Origin: Caldibacillus thermoamylovorans
Lineage (GTDB): Bacteria > Bacillota > Bacilli > Bacillales > Caldibacillaceae
NCBI RefSeq assembly: GCF_000751775.1
Contig: NZ_CCRF01000010.1
Coordinates: forward strand, 1-64,000
Reading direction: 5' to 3'
Length of the DNA: 64,000 bases
The position numbers were made by a program, and so were the translations under genes. Shown in pieces: positions 46,589 to 56,753 of the stretch. Positions within the stretch are counted from its first letter, which is position 1. Each line of letters opens with the position of its first letter. Under the pieces are notes generated by a model. That model worked only from the letters and a program-made list of their open reading frames with translations, did no database searches and was not told the DNA's origin.

Positions 46589-48355
46589 TTGGTTCAAAAG
46601 GGGTTATCTATAAAAGGTGCGGAATTTTTAGTGGCACAAATAGAGGGCGAATCTATCTTTACACCGGAAGACTTAACAGACGAACAGAAGATGATTGCAG
46701 CCACGGCAAAACAGTTTGTTGAAGAAAAAGTGATTCCCAAAAATGCAGATATTGAGAGTCAAGATTTTGATTGTGTCGTAAAGTTAATGCGCCAAGCCGG
46801 GGAATTGGGGTTGCTGGCTCACAGTGTACCGGAAAAATATGGCGGACTTGGTCTTGATAAAATATCAAAAGGAATTGTCGGAGAATATGTCGGACGGACC
46901 GGTGCTTATGGGGTAGCACATTCCAACCATACGTGCATCGCGACTTTACCGATTACCTATTTTGGTACGGAAGAACAAAAGGCAAAATATTTACCAAAGT
47001 TGGCGTCCGGTGAATATATTGGTGCGTATTGTTTAACGGAACCTTCCGCCGGGTCCGACGCTTTAAGTGCAAAAACAACAGCCGTACGAAATGAGGCAGG
47101 GACGCATTATATTTTAAACGGCAGTAAGCAATTTATTACGAACGCTGCTTTTTCCGATACGTTTATTGTCTACGCAAAGGTGAATGATGAAAAATTTACA
47201 GCATTTATTGTTGAAAAGGATTTTCCCGGTTTAATCATTGGTCCTGAGGAAAACAAAATGGGGATAAAAGGCTCCTCAACTTGCTCGGTAATATTCGACA
47301 ATTGTCTTGTCCCGGTTGAAAATGTACTTGGTGAAATTGGGGGTGGTCATGTAATCGCTTTAAATGTGTTGAATCTTGGCCGTTTCAATCTTGGAGCGGC
47401 ATGTATGGGTGGCGCCAAATCGACATTGGAGCTGGCTCTTAAATATACAAATGAACGAATTCAGTTTGGTCGGACGCTTTCTTCATTTTCGGCCACACAG
47501 GAAAAACTGGCTACGATGGCAGCTCGTATTTATGCTGCGGAATCCGTACAATATCGGACAGCGGGTTTGTTAGAAGATGCACTAGGTGGCCTTTATGATG
47601 AAACAGACCATAAAGTGATTGAGAAGCGGTTGTCAGAATATGCCGTCGAGTGTGCCGTTTGCAAGGTATTCGGCTCGGAAACATTGGATCAAGTGGCGGA
47701 TGAAGCACTCCAATTACATGGCGGTTATGGTTTTATAAAAGACTACCACATTGAACAAGTGTACCGCGACTCCAGAATAAACCGGATTTTTGAAGGAACC
47801 AATGAAATCAACCGATTGTTAATTCCGGGATTTTTATTTAAAAGATCAGCTCAAGGCCAGTTCAACCTTGAAGCACTGATTAACCGAGTGATTAAAGAAG
47901 CAACAGGCACGAAGAAAAAGCTTGATGGACCTCTTGCCCGTGAAAGAGAAATGATTCAATCGATTCGGCGGGTGTTTTTGCTACTGGCCGGGGGCGTTTA
48001 TTTGAAATATGGGCTGGAGTTGGAGCGCGAACAGGAGTCGATTATGAAATTGGCCGATATTGCCATCTATTTGTATGCAGCCGAATCAGCGGTACTCAGG
48101 ACTTTGAAAGCGATAAAGAAAAATGGTTTGCCAAAAGAACAACTAAAAGAAAGTCTCGCTGTTTGTTTTGTCGATGAAGTGCTTTTGAATGTAGAATCAT
48201 TGGCACGGCAACTCATGGGTGGAATCGGAATTGATGCCGAAAAAACAGCTGAATTGATAAGAAAAGAACTCGCTCAATATCCAATGCAATTAACTTTTGA
48301 AAAGAAGCGGGAAATTGCAGCCCGATATATCGAGGCTGAAAAATATATTTCATAA
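46589..48355 (+). CDS. acyl-CoA dehydrogenase (FadE-type)
   Basis: 588 residues. Carries out the FAD-dependent first step of beta-oxidation. 'AYCLTEPSAGSDALSAKTTA' and 'QFITNAAFSDTFIVYAKV' bind FAD and substrate; 'YTNERIQFGRTLSSFSATQEKLA', 'ALQLHGGYGFIKDYHIEQVYRDSRINRIFEGTNEINRLLI' includes the catalytic Glu region. The C-terminal extra 170 helical residues are typical of the long form found in Bacillus. It starts at TTG 46589 in an operon with the SDR and SCP2 genes. Confidence 0.92.
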   Translation: MVQKGLSIKGAEFLVAQIEGESIFTPEDLTDEQKMIAATAKQFVEEKVIPKNADIESQDFDCVVKLMRQAGELGLLAHSVPEKYGGLGLDKISKGIVGEYVGRTGAYGVAHSNHTCIATLPITYFGTEEQKAKYLPKLASGEYIGAYCLTEPSAGSDALSAKTTAVRNEAGTHYILNGSKQFITNAAFSDTFIVYAKVNDEKFTAFIVEKDFPGLIIGPEENKMGIKGSSTCSVIFDNCLVPVENVLGEIGGGHVIALNVLNLGRFNLGAACMGGAKSTLELALKYTNERIQFGRTLSSFSATQEKLATMAARIYAAESVQYRTAGLLEDALGGLYDETDHKVIEKRLSEYAVECAVCKVFGSETLDQVADEALQLHGGYGFIKDYHIEQVYRDSRINRIFEGTNEINRLLIPGFLFKRSAQGQFNLEALINRVIKEATGTKKKLDGPLAREREMIQSIRRVFLLLAGGVYLKYGLELEREQESIMKLADIAIYLYAAESAVLRTLKAIKKNGLPKEQLKESLAVCFVDEVLLNVESLARQLMGGIGIDAEKTAELIRKELAQYPMQLTFEKKREIAARYIEAEKYIS

Positions 48356-48369
48356 GGGGATGTTTAATA

Positions 48370-48729
48370 ATGAGTGAACAGGTGACAAACGCTTCACTGG
48401 CAGAAATTAAACAGTATATTGAAAAAGAATTAAATGAAAATCCGGCGCCGATTGCTGATGTAAATGTCGTTTATCAGTTTGACCTTACCGGAGATGAAGA
48501 GGATTCCTTCCAACTTCAGCTAAACGGAGGACAGGCTAAAGTTGTTCCGACAAGCGAAACGACAGCGGATTGTACATTAGTTATGTCAGCGGACAGTTTT
48601 CGGAAATTTTTAACCGGGAAGTTAAGCGGAACAGTCGCCTTCATGACAGGTAAATTAAAAATCAAAGGCGAATTAGCCAAAGCGATGAAATTGGAGCAGA
48701 TTTTAAAACAGTATAATATAAACGGATAA
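48370..48729 (+). CDS. SCP2 sterol/lipid-binding domain protein
   Basis: 119 residues. The single domain 'VYQFDLTGDEEDSFQLQLNGGQAKVV... ADCTLVMSADSFRKFLTGKLSGTVAFMTGKLKIKGELAKAMKLEQIL' is SCP2; it probably holds acyl-CoA or other lipids for the neighbouring dehydrogenase. AAGGGGATG lies before the ATG. Confidence 0.9.
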   Translation: MSEQVTNASLAEIKQYIEKELNENPAPIADVNVVYQFDLTGDEEDSFQLQLNGGQAKVVPTSETTADCTLVMSADSFRKFLTGKLSGTVAFMTGKLKIKGELAKAMKLEQILKQYNING

Positions 48730-48781
48730 GCTTCTGGTGGAAGTTTCAAAATAAAATCTGTAAACCCAAGGATGAAGTAAT

Positions 48782-49684
48782 TGGTTAAAGCCAAAAAATG
48801 ATTTTGTCTTAAAATTGATACTTGGCAGTGAGAATGATCAATCAAAAGAACTGTTATTAGCGTTTTTAAATGATTTTCTATATGTGCCTGCGTTGCAAAG
48901 TTTTACTTCTGTAGAAATATTAAACCCAATCATCAATAAACAAAGTATCTATGATAAAGGCTCTATTTTGGATATTAAGGCGAAAGTTCCCGGCTATGGA
49001 TATATTAATATTGAAATGCAATTAACGAACCATAATAATATGCATAAACGCTCTCTGTATTATGCGTCCAAATTAATTGGAAATCAATTATTTGTAAGTG
49101 ATGAGTATACTAAGGTAGAACGGGTTGTGGCAAATAATTTATTGGACTTTCCATTTTTTTCTTCTACTCCTTATCATAGTTGTTTTCGGTTAATGGAAGA
49201 AAGACGGCATGAGCTATTCCCTGATCTTTTGCAGTTACATTTTACTGAAATGCCGAAGTTTATTCGACAAGATCAAGCGGGGAAAATCCCAATGAATGAT
49301 CGAAAGGCAAAATAGATACGCTTTTTGACAAATGAAGATGATACGAGGTGGTTTGAGATGGCAAAACAAGACCCGGTAATGGAAAAGATGGTGGAATCAT
49401 TAAGAGTAGCAAGCCTGGACCCGGAAGCAAGGGAATTGTATGAAGCCCGTGCAAAAGCATTGAAAGATCTCAACTCAATTCGCGGAGAAGCGAGGCGGGA
49501 AGGGATAGCGGAAGGGATAAAAGAAGGACTAGAGAAAGGGCTAAAAGAGGGGAAAAGAGAGGCAAGTCGAGAACTAGCGAAAAAAATGCTAAGAAAAGGA
49601 TTTGAAGTATCCGACATCATGGAAATGACAGAGTTAACAGAAACGGAAATAGAAAAACTAATGGTTGAGATAAATAATCACTAA
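48782..49684 (+). pseudogene. Rpn/PD-(D/E)XK nuclease-family transposase, nonsense codon
   Basis: One frame runs from about 48782 ('LKPKNDFVLKLILGSENDQSKELLLAFLNDFL') through 'GSILDIKAKVPGYGYINIEMQL' (the nuclease D and E-x-Q) to 49684, interrupted only by TAG at 49313-49315 where related proteins have Trp ('DR.AKWIRFLTNEDD'). The usual start Met before 'LKPKNDFVFK' is also missing. The C-terminus is a charged coiled coil ('EGIKEGLEKGLKEGKREASRELAKKML'). This family (Rpn, recombination-promoting nuclease) is often found as decaying copies. Confidence 0.8.
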
Positions 49685-50405
49685 GTACGGAAGCAAAGGC
49701 GTGTGTAAATGCAAAGCACAGCCGAGGGAATTGAAAAAATGAGCTAAACAGTAATTACAGTGGCGTTAATTTAATGGCTGAATGAAGTCCGGAAGCATAA
49801 TGAATTGTTTGACATCGGGCTTCTGTGGGTATGTTTCCTAAGTTAAGAATCTACCTGACTTATGGGCTGGCTTCAACCAACCAAGGCTATTTTTTCTTCA
49901 CCCCGTTGTCAAGCTGTACTTGATATTGGATACCGGAATGATAATGAAAACACAATCAGAAATTAAGGTTGAAGAACGTCTTAATTTCTTTTTCACTCTT
50001 TTTCTCCTTTTGATTATTGATGTATCTGAACTTTTAATACAACCGGACATTTAAATAATAGGGAAATTATTGCTCTCGGTGAAAGATAGTTTAGACTCAA
50101 ATATAGGATACCATATCATCAGGTTAATTTCACGTTTTTTTTGGAATTTTCCAAACAACTTATTTGAGGTATTCCCATTAAAATAAACGCACTTCAATCG
50201 GTTACGCATAACAAATAACCGTGGGACCATGATGTTTCAATGAAGTCTTACGGTTACGTTCAATAATTCTCTCCTATCTACTTATAAATCCTTGAAATTA
50301 GAAATGAAATTCCGATGATCCACTTTAGCACAAATTTCACGTCAACGACTTAGCTATCTGAGGTTGATTTCCTGTTATACGGAAGGACGTGCAAGATAAC
50401 TTTAT
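49685..50405. other. 720-bp gap without a recognisable gene
   Basis: No frame, RNA motif or repeat that I can support. A run of T at 50130-50140 and short palindromic bits do not form a convincing terminator. Confidence 0.4.
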
Positions 50406-51023
50406 TCAAATAAGTGATTTTGCTCTGCGATTTTTAATCGGTTGTATAAAAGCATTTCGGTTTTTCCATAAAAGAATAGAGAAGTTGCCTAACCAAGTCC
50501 AAAGCATAAATTTCGGATAATGTTTATAAAATAAATAGAATAACAGAATAAAGAATCCAACGGTTGTCTGAATCCCGTCCTCATTACTTGATGTTTTCCC
50601 GCCTTTTTTTATTATTTTTGTTAGGATAAAAAAGAAGGCTAAGATAAGTGCATAAATGAAGGAGGCACGAAATTGAGTTAAGGCGCTCCATACGCCAAAG
50701 GTAACGGCTAAACTTTTCCCGCCGCTAAATTTTAAAAACGGGGAAAATGCATGCCCTAGGATTGGTGCCAATGCAATCGGAATCAGCTCAAACCCTGTTT
50801 CGTTGCCCGTTTGTAAAATAAAATAGATCGGTACATAACCCTTGAGAAAATCAAGAGCAATTCCTAACAAACCAAATTGAAAACCGGCCTCTTTCCACAA
50901 ATTTGCCGCCCCGGGATTACCATCTCCTGTTTCTCGTATATTCATTTTCAATAAACAGCCAATCCAGTAAGAAAACATGAGTGAGCCACTAAAAAATCCG
51001 ATGAGTGTCCAAACAACTGTCAA
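50406..51023 (-). CDS. PlsY-like glycerol-3-phosphate acyltransferase
   Basis: 205 residues, five to six helices. PlsY motifs: 'GSLMFSYWIGCLL' (motif 1 GS), 'ETGDGNPGAANLWKEAG' (motif 2), and 'HAFSPFLKFSGGKSLAVTFG' (motif 3). Enzymes of this family move an acyl group from acyl phosphate to glycerol 3-phosphate in the membrane. This copy overlaps a glycosyltransferase gene by 4 bp and is probably not the housekeeping plsY; a specialised lipid or glycolipid is likely. The TTG start is inferred from the overlap. Confidence 0.85.
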   Translation of the reverse strand: MTVVWTLIGFFSGSLMFSYWIGCLLKMNIRETGDGNPGAANLWKEAGFQFGLLGIALDFLKGYVPIYFILQTGNETGFELIPIALAPILGHAFSPFLKFSGGKSLAVTFGVWSALTQFRASFIYALILAFFFILTKIIKKGGKTSSNEDGIQTTVGFFILLFYLFYKHYPKFMLWTWLGNFSILLWKNRNAFIQPIKNRRAKSLI

Positions 51024-52126
51024 GATTGATCACCCCTTCCAACCTGAATGTACCTGCCCTTCCAGATCACTTTTTTACGAAATACAGATTGGTACAGAGA
51101 GTAGACAATGACTGCAAGGAAAAAGAGCATCGATAGAAAATGAAAGCATGGATGGACGATGCCAAAGCTTCCAATATAATGGTTGATATAGAATATTTGA
51201 ATGGCAAAACAAATATAACCGATCAGTAACGGAATGAAATACTTGGATCCGAAAAAAAGGAAACAAAATTGTGATGATACCAGCCCAATAATCCATAGAA
51301 TAATAGAGGAGAGTGTCAATGGATGAAGAGAAGATGTACTTAAGATAGCCCCCTTGGCAAACCCCTCCAGTTCGCTTTTTATCCCGTTTGGGTACATACG
51401 AAAGGAAACAAGATCAGTCCCAATATAGTTGGAAACTTTTATTCTGGCATTTTGAAACAAGGCGCCCAAATTCAAATCGTCCAGCATTTCAGACCGAATC
51501 ATTTGGTGACCGCCCACTTTCTCATAATCGTCTCGAGTCGTTACAATACAAGCGCCATAGAGTCCTTTTTGAAGATTGTTTTTTTCAAAGGGGGAAGTGA
51601 AAGAAAATGCCCCTAATATATTTAGCACCATTGCAAATTTTTCATAAAATTTTTCTGCCCTGTGATAAGGGACAACAGATAAAACACCACTCTGTCTCTT
51701 TTGTGCTGATATAAGAGATTGTATGGCGTTTTCAGCAAGTTGAATATCGGCATCAAGAAAAAGTAAAATATCTCCGCTTGATCGTAAATAACCATTCCAA
51801 ACGGCCCAATTTTTCCCTGTCCAACCCGCTGGCAGAGGAGGTGCTGTAAAGGTAGTGACACCATATTCTTCAGCGATATGTTTAGTCTGATCTTGTGAAT
51901 GATCATCAATAACGATAATTTCATCCGGTTGAACAGATTGGTTAAATAGAGAATCAAGTAAATTTGGTAGATTCTTTTCCTCGTTTCTGGCAGGAATAAT
52001 AACGGAAATTTTTCCATGCTCGATATCACTATTCTCGTTGTAGGGAATGGTACTTTTTTTAAATAGAATCATGCCGGATATCATCCCGATTGGAAGGATA
52101 AGGATACATAAAATTAGTCCTAACAT
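51020..52126 (-). CDS. CrtQ-like family 2 glycosyltransferase
   Basis: 368 residues. One N-terminal helix, then the GT-A domain 'ISVIIPARNEEKNLPNLLDSL', 'IIVIDDHSQDQT' and the DAD motif 'DILLFLDADIQL', then 'GLYGACIVTTRDDYEKVGGH' and 'DDLNLG' with the catalytic Asp, and four C-terminal helices. It resembles the glycosyltransferases of staphyloxanthin-type carotenoid pathways (CrtQ), but no carotenoid genes are in the window. It is coupled to the PlsY-like gene. Confidence 0.82.
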   Translation of the reverse strand: MLGLILCILILPIGMISGMILFKKSTIPYNENSDIEHGKISVIIPARNEEKNLPNLLDSLFNQSVQPDEIIVIDDHSQDQTKHIAEEYGVTTFTAPPLPAGWTGKNWAVWNGYLRSSGDILLFLDADIQLAENAIQSLISAQKRQSGVLSVVPYHRAEKFYEKFAMVLNILGAFSFTSPFEKNNLQKGLYGACIVTTRDDYEKVGGHQMIRSEMLDDLNLGALFQNARIKVSNYIGTDLVSFRMYPNGIKSELEGFAKGAILSTSSLHPLTLSSIILWIIGLVSSQFCFLFFGSKYFIPLLIGYICFAIQIFYINHYIGSFGIVHPCFHFLSMLFFLAVIVYSLYQSVFRKKVIWKGRYIQVGRGDQS

Positions 52127-52223
52127 GTTTTTCCACTTCCTAAAAAGTTAATTTGTATAATAATATTCTACACCATCCAAAAGTTGGCAGCCATTCCGCT
52201 TTTCCCCACCATATAGTAAAATA

Positions 52224-52258
52224 AACCGCTGAGGCAAAAAATGTCCAGCGGTTAAAAC
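52224..52258 (-). terminator. intrinsic terminator of the FMN reductase gene
   Basis: On the reverse strand AACCGCTG (52253-52246) and CAGCGGTT (52231-52224) around 14 bases, then TATTTTA. Confidence 0.75.
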
Positions 52259-52813
52259 TTAGCTCTGATATTTTTTAATTAAATCAACAAAAGCATCGAC
52301 AAATGATTGAAGAAATTGAATCGTATCTTGCTTGTTTATTTTGCCATTTTCATCAAATAGAGTGGCTACATTAGCGATATAGGCTTCCGGTTGTTGAACA
52401 GTCGGCATATTTAAGACAACGAGTGATTGGCGTAAATGATGGTTGGCACCAAATGCACTTAAGTTACCCGGAGATTGACTAATAACAGCAGCCGGTTTTC
52501 CGTCCCATACACTTTTGCCATAAGGACGGGAACCAACGTCTAATGCGTTTTTCAATACAGCCGGCACAGAGCGGTTGTATTCAGGAGTTATAAATAAAAC
52601 TGCATTAATCTCTTTTATTTTATTACGGAATGTCGTATATTCAGCCGGCACATTGTTATAATCGTCAAAATCTTGATTGTACAACGGCAGATTTCCAATT
52701 TCAACAATTTCCGTTTCATAACCTTCAGGAAATAGAGCGGACACATTTTCAGCTAATTTCCTGGAGAAAGATTCCTTCCGTAAAGATCCAATTAAAATCC
52801 CTATTTTTACCAT
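52259..52813 (-). CDS. NAD(P)H-dependent FMN reductase
   Basis: 184 residues, flavodoxin-like. 'GILIGSLRKESFSRKLAE' binds FMN phosphate, 'VLFITPEYNRSVPAVLKNALD' is the family signature (PEYN), and 'AVISQSPGNLSAFGANHHLRQSL' completes the flavin site. Relatives (YhdA/azobenzene or chromate reductases) reduce quinones, azo dyes or metals in the cytosol. AAAGGAGG lies before the ATG, and it is a single-gene unit. Confidence 0.9.
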   Translation of the reverse strand: MVKIGILIGSLRKESFSRKLAENVSALFPEGYETEIVEIGNLPLYNQDFDDYNNVPAEYTTFRNKIKEINAVLFITPEYNRSVPAVLKNALDVGSRPYGKSVWDGKPAAVISQSPGNLSAFGANHHLRQSLVVLNMPTVQQPEAYIANVATLFDENGKINKQDTIQFLQSFVDAFVDLIKKYQS

Positions 52814-53092
52814 TTTGTGTTCCTCCTTTTATTTCTATATCGAAATAATTATATTTAAGTTTATCCTAAAATGTCAAAAAACATAACTTATGTAAGAAAA
52901 ATAAATGCAACCAATTCTAGACAATATAATATCGAAAAATGGTAGAAACCACTTTCAATATTTCTCCTTCATTGGTAAAATAACATTATAGGAAATATTT
53001 TTTCAGTAATTTTATTATAAAAAGTAATTTTTTTTCACAAGATTTTGGATAAACTACTTATTATATATGTTCGTAAAGGAGATCGAAAACAC

Positions 53093-54634
53093 ATGACAGA
53101 CACAAATTATTATGTAGGTGTCGATATTGGTACAACAAGTACAAAAGCGGTATTATTCGGTGAGCATGGCAAGGTAATCCAAATGCAACATGTAGAATAT
53201 CCGCTCTATAGTCCGGCCCCGTCGATTGCCGAACAAGATCCGGATGAGATTTTTCAAGCGGTTCTCCATTCGATTAGAGAAGTCATTCGTCAAGCTGCAA
53301 TCGATTCTGCAAAAATTCAACTGGTATCCTTTAGTTCCGCCATGCACAGTTTAATTTTAGTTGATGACAAAGGAAAACCATTAACCCGTTGCATTACCTG
53401 GGCAGATAGCCGGGCAACCAAATGGGCTGATAAAATCAAAAAAGAGCTGAACGGGCTTGAAATCTATAAAAGGACAGGTACGCCAATCCATCCGATGTCT
53501 CCGCTCGCAAAAATTACCTGGCTCAAATCTGACCATCATGAACTTTTTGCAAAGGCAAGCAAATTTATCGGAATCAAGGAGTACGTTTTTTATAAACTTT
53601 TTCATGAATATATTATTGATTACTCAATTGCCTCTGCGACCGGTCTTTTTAACTTGGAACAACTGGCTTGGGATAAAGAGGCGTTACAGGTCGCCGGCAT
53701 TTCAGAAGCACAATTATCCAAACCGGTACCTACCACTTTTGTGAAACGGGGACTTAAACAAGAACTGGCAGCTGAACTGGGCTTATCTTCTGACACGCCA
53801 TTTATCATTGGAGCAAGTGATGGTGTTCTATCCAATCTCGGTGTTGGTGCGATTGATCGAGGTGTTGTTGCTGTTACAATCGGGACGAGCGGTGCCATTC
53901 GGACAGTTACGAATAGGCCGGTGACAGATCCGAAAGGCCGGATTTTCTGTTATGCACTGACGGAAAACCACTGGGTCGTTGGTGGACCGGTCAATAACGG
54001 CGGGATGACTTTCCGATGGGTACGTGATGAACTTGCTTCCAGTGAAGTGGAAACTGCGAAACGGCTGGGTATCGACCCGTATGATGTTCTGACGAAAATC
54101 GCATCACGGGTCAAACCGGGTGCGGACGGACTTCTCTTCCATCCTTATTTGGCCGGCGAACGTGCACCACTGTGGAATGCCAATGCCAAAGGATCGTTTT
54201 TTGGTCTCGGACTTCATCATAAAAAAGAACATATGATAAGAGCTGTCTTGGAAGGAGTTATTTTTAACCTTTACACAGTTATGTTGGCCCTTCAAGAATT
54301 AATAGGGGTACCAAATAAAATTCATGCGACAGGGGGTTTTGCCAGATCGGATTTGTGGCGGCAAATGTTGGCAGATATTTTCAACCATGAAGTAATTATT
54401 CCGGAAAGCTTTGAAAGCTCTTGCTTAGGGGCCATTGTTCTCGGTATGTATGCGTTAGGTAAAATCGACGACTTCTCGATTATTTCGGAATGGATCGGTA
54501 CCACCCATGCCCATCAACCAAAGGAAGAGAATGTTGAAATTTATGAGGATCTTATCCCGATTTTTATCCGAGTATCCCGTTTGTTGGAAAGTGAATACGA
54601 CGAAATAACCAAGTTCCAGCAAAAATGGGTGTAG
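53093..54634 (+). CDS. gntK: gluconokinase (FGGY family)
   Basis: 513 residues. Phosphorylates gluconate to 6-phosphogluconate. 'YYVGVDIGTTSTKAVLFGE' is the ATP-binding opening, 'FSSAMHSLILVDDKG', 'ITWADSRA', 'PMSPLAKITWLK', 'IGASDGVLSNLGVGAI' (catalytic Asp), 'TIGTSGAIR' and 'HATGGFARSDLWRQMLADI' follow the FGGY_1/FGGY_2 pattern and match GntK. AAAGGAGATCG precedes ATG 53093; the longer frame from 53045 has none. A 6-phosphogluconate dehydrogenase lies at the right edge, so the locus seems to be a gnt region split by later insertions. Confidence 0.92.
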   Translation: MTDTNYYVGVDIGTTSTKAVLFGEHGKVIQMQHVEYPLYSPAPSIAEQDPDEIFQAVLHSIREVIRQAAIDSAKIQLVSFSSAMHSLILVDDKGKPLTRCITWADSRATKWADKIKKELNGLEIYKRTGTPIHPMSPLAKITWLKSDHHELFAKASKFIGIKEYVFYKLFHEYIIDYSIASATGLFNLEQLAWDKEALQVAGISEAQLSKPVPTTFVKRGLKQELAAELGLSSDTPFIIGASDGVLSNLGVGAIDRGVVAVTIGTSGAIRTVTNRPVTDPKGRIFCYALTENHWVVGGPVNNGGMTFRWVRDELASSEVETAKRLGIDPYDVLTKIASRVKPGADGLLFHPYLAGERAPLWNANAKGSFFGLGLHHKKEHMIRAVLEGVIFNLYTVMLALQELIGVPNKIHATGGFARSDLWRQMLADIFNHEVIIPESFESSCLGAIVLGMYALGKIDDFSIISEWIGTTHAHQPKEENVEIYEDLIPIFIRVSRLLESEYDEITKFQQKWV

Positions 54635-54845
54635 AAATTAATACGATATGTGCTGTGTTCCTCAATACTTGTCCTTCATCTATACTTAAAGATTTGGTGA
54701 AGGACTTTTTGTTTGAGTAATTTTTTTTCGAGAAATGTGTGTCTCCGTTACCTCCACATTGCTATTTTGCTGCAAATATGCATTGAGTAGTCCATTGCAA
54801 ATACCGGTGGTCGGTGTCGAAAAAGAAGTCAAAACATTTATATTT

Positions 54846-56344
54846 GGCTCTTCGCTGTTTAATGTTGAAAAAACAGGTTACCAGTGCCCATAGGATTCTA
54901 TCATTTCCTTGTTTGCCGCCGGTATTATCTTAGATGTAGAATAGGTTGTCAAGGAAGGCACTTGACAGCCTATCCTACATCTAAGTGCTGGTCGCTAAGC
55001 AAACAAGAAAGGATAAAACAAGTCATGATATACCAATAAGATCAAGTTTATTAACCGTTGCATAGGCCATGGCAATAAAATTATCGGCTGTTCGGTATCC
55101 ACGAGCCTTTCTTTTGGTAGCCTGAACTAAACTGTTTATTCCTTCAAGAAGGCCATTGGTCATCTTTGTAACAAACCATCTTAAGATTCCGTCTTTATGT
55201 TGTTTTAGTGTTTTTGCAACTTTAATCATTGGTTCTAGTCGGGATCGAATAGCCCAGCTATGCCATTCATCAAAATACAATTCAGAAAGGATTGGGTGTT
55301 TAGTCCACATTTTCTGAAGCGATAGTTTCATGCGGTAGGCACGGCCTGTTGCCAAATCTAAATCCTTTAATTTGGCCAATTTACTTCCTTGTTTTTCTGT
55401 TAGGTTTTCGGGGTTCTTCAGCCAAGCGTATCGTGAATTTTTAAGTTCTGTCTGTGTCGCTTGTTCTTGTCTAAGTACCTGATCTAATGCTTCATTTACC
55501 ATTTTCATGACATGAAATTTATCAAACGTAATCGTTGCATTCGGGAATTTCTCTTCAATACCCGAAATAAAGGCTGGTGACATATCGCAACAAAATTCTT
55601 TAATCTGGGAATATAAAACCCCTTTACTGTCCAGAAACTGGCTAAACACCTGCAGTACATCTGCACCTTTACCAGTAGTAGCGAAAATGAAGCGTTTGGT
55701 ATCCATATCAATAAAAAATGTCACATATTTATGGCCTTTTGCTCGTGATGTTTCATCCATCGCTATACGAGTGACATTAGATACATCTATGTTTTCCATG
55801 GCTTTGTTGACATCGTATTTAAATACTCGCCAAAGGTGCGTATCATGTTCGCCTACTTCACGAGCTACGGCAGCGACAGACATTTCAACCATTAGCGACA
55901 ACACATGGTGCTCAAATAATAATGAAAATCCAGCTCTTGGACGTGCCTAATCAATGACAACCGTACGTATTTTTCCGCATGACTCACATTTTACTCGTGG
56001 CATTCTGGCATGGAGAATGGTCTTGTATTGCCAAAAATTTAGATGTCTCCAAGTCCGGTCTTGATCTTGTATATCATGAACTTTACAACCCGTTTTACCG
56101 CAATTAGGACAAGAAAATTCCGCTCCTGATTGATATTCAATATAAATGTGTAAGGTGTTTTCTTCTTTAGCTAATTCATTATGGAAAACATACCAAGGTT
56201 TAGGTATTTCTAACGCATCTTGGAATACATTATACTCTTCTTCAAAGTTTTTCATAAGACTATCACCCCAGGTAATTTAGTAGTATTACCCAGTATAGAC
56301 AGCTTTGGGAGGCTTTAAACTAAACATTAAATAGCGAGGAAGCC
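54846..56344 (-). mobile_element. ISL3-family insertion sequence, second copy
   Basis: 1499 bp, near-identical to the copy at 35750-37248 and in the opposite orientation. The ends GGCTCTTCGCTG and CAGCGAGG-type/GCGAGGAAGCC are intact, but the flanks (TTATATTT and AATAATTT) do not match, so no target duplication is visible. The right flank is a gene with its start missing, which suggests a deletion or rearrangement next to the element. Confidence 0.92.
55023..56255 (-). pseudogene. ISL3-family transposase, nonsense codon
   Basis: Same length and frame as the intact transposase at 35839, but the Trp codon in 'TVVIDWARPG' is TAG (around 55947-55949), which splits it into 55947-56255 and 55023-55904. 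Other differences are a few missense changes (for example KYYVNK to KYDVNK). It could still be moved by the intact copy's enzyme because its ends are intact. Confidence 0.92.
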
Positions 56345-56345
56345 A

Positions 56346-56695
56346 ATAATTTCATTTTATTCCGCAAGATATCAAGCAAATAAATCATTAGAAGCAGAAA
56401 TTAAAAAAATAAAAGAACAACATAATTTTGAAATGCGGAAAATTAAAGCTGATTTGATGCCGAAATAAAAAAATTAAAAATGGAATTAGAAAAGCAAGCG
56501 GAACTTTATGAAAAAAATGCTCAATCTGATATTGTAAAAGAAATCTTTACTCAAATGCTTAAAGGCGACAATCCTTTTGAAAATCTTGCTGTTGGATTAA
56601 ATGAATTCGAAAGGATAAAAAAAATTGAAATGGCACCAAATCAAAGTAAAAGTAATGGTAAGTATAAACGTCATTCTAAACGAAGAAAAAAATAG
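56346..56695 (+). pseudogene. coiled-coil protein, cut by ISL3 and frameshifted
   Basis: From the IS edge one frame reads 'ISFYSARYQANKSLEAEIKKIKEQHNFEMRKIKAD' and stops at 56468; the next frame continues 'FDAEIKKLKMELEKQAELYEKNAQSDIVKEIFTQMLKGDNPFENLAVGL' to a Lys/Arg-rich end (KYKRHSKRRKK) at 56695. One extra base near 56455 and the lost N-terminus disable it. It looks like a phage or conjugative-element structural or regulatory protein; the family is unknown. Confidence 0.55.
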
Positions 56696-56753
56696 ACATC
56701 TCAAATATGAGAAGTCATTTTTCAAATAATAGTATTTCAATATTTATATTAAA

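Noticed and set aside
49685-50405. Hidden gene or RNA in the 720-bp gap
   Set aside because: No frame, ribosome site or known RNA motif could be supported.
37249-54845. Inversion of the segment between the two ISL3 copies as the cause of the opposite orientations of array 3 and the second MITE
   Set aside because: The copy at 35750 still has its 7-bp repeat on both sides and the two halves of the same gene, so neither of its flanks has been exchanged.
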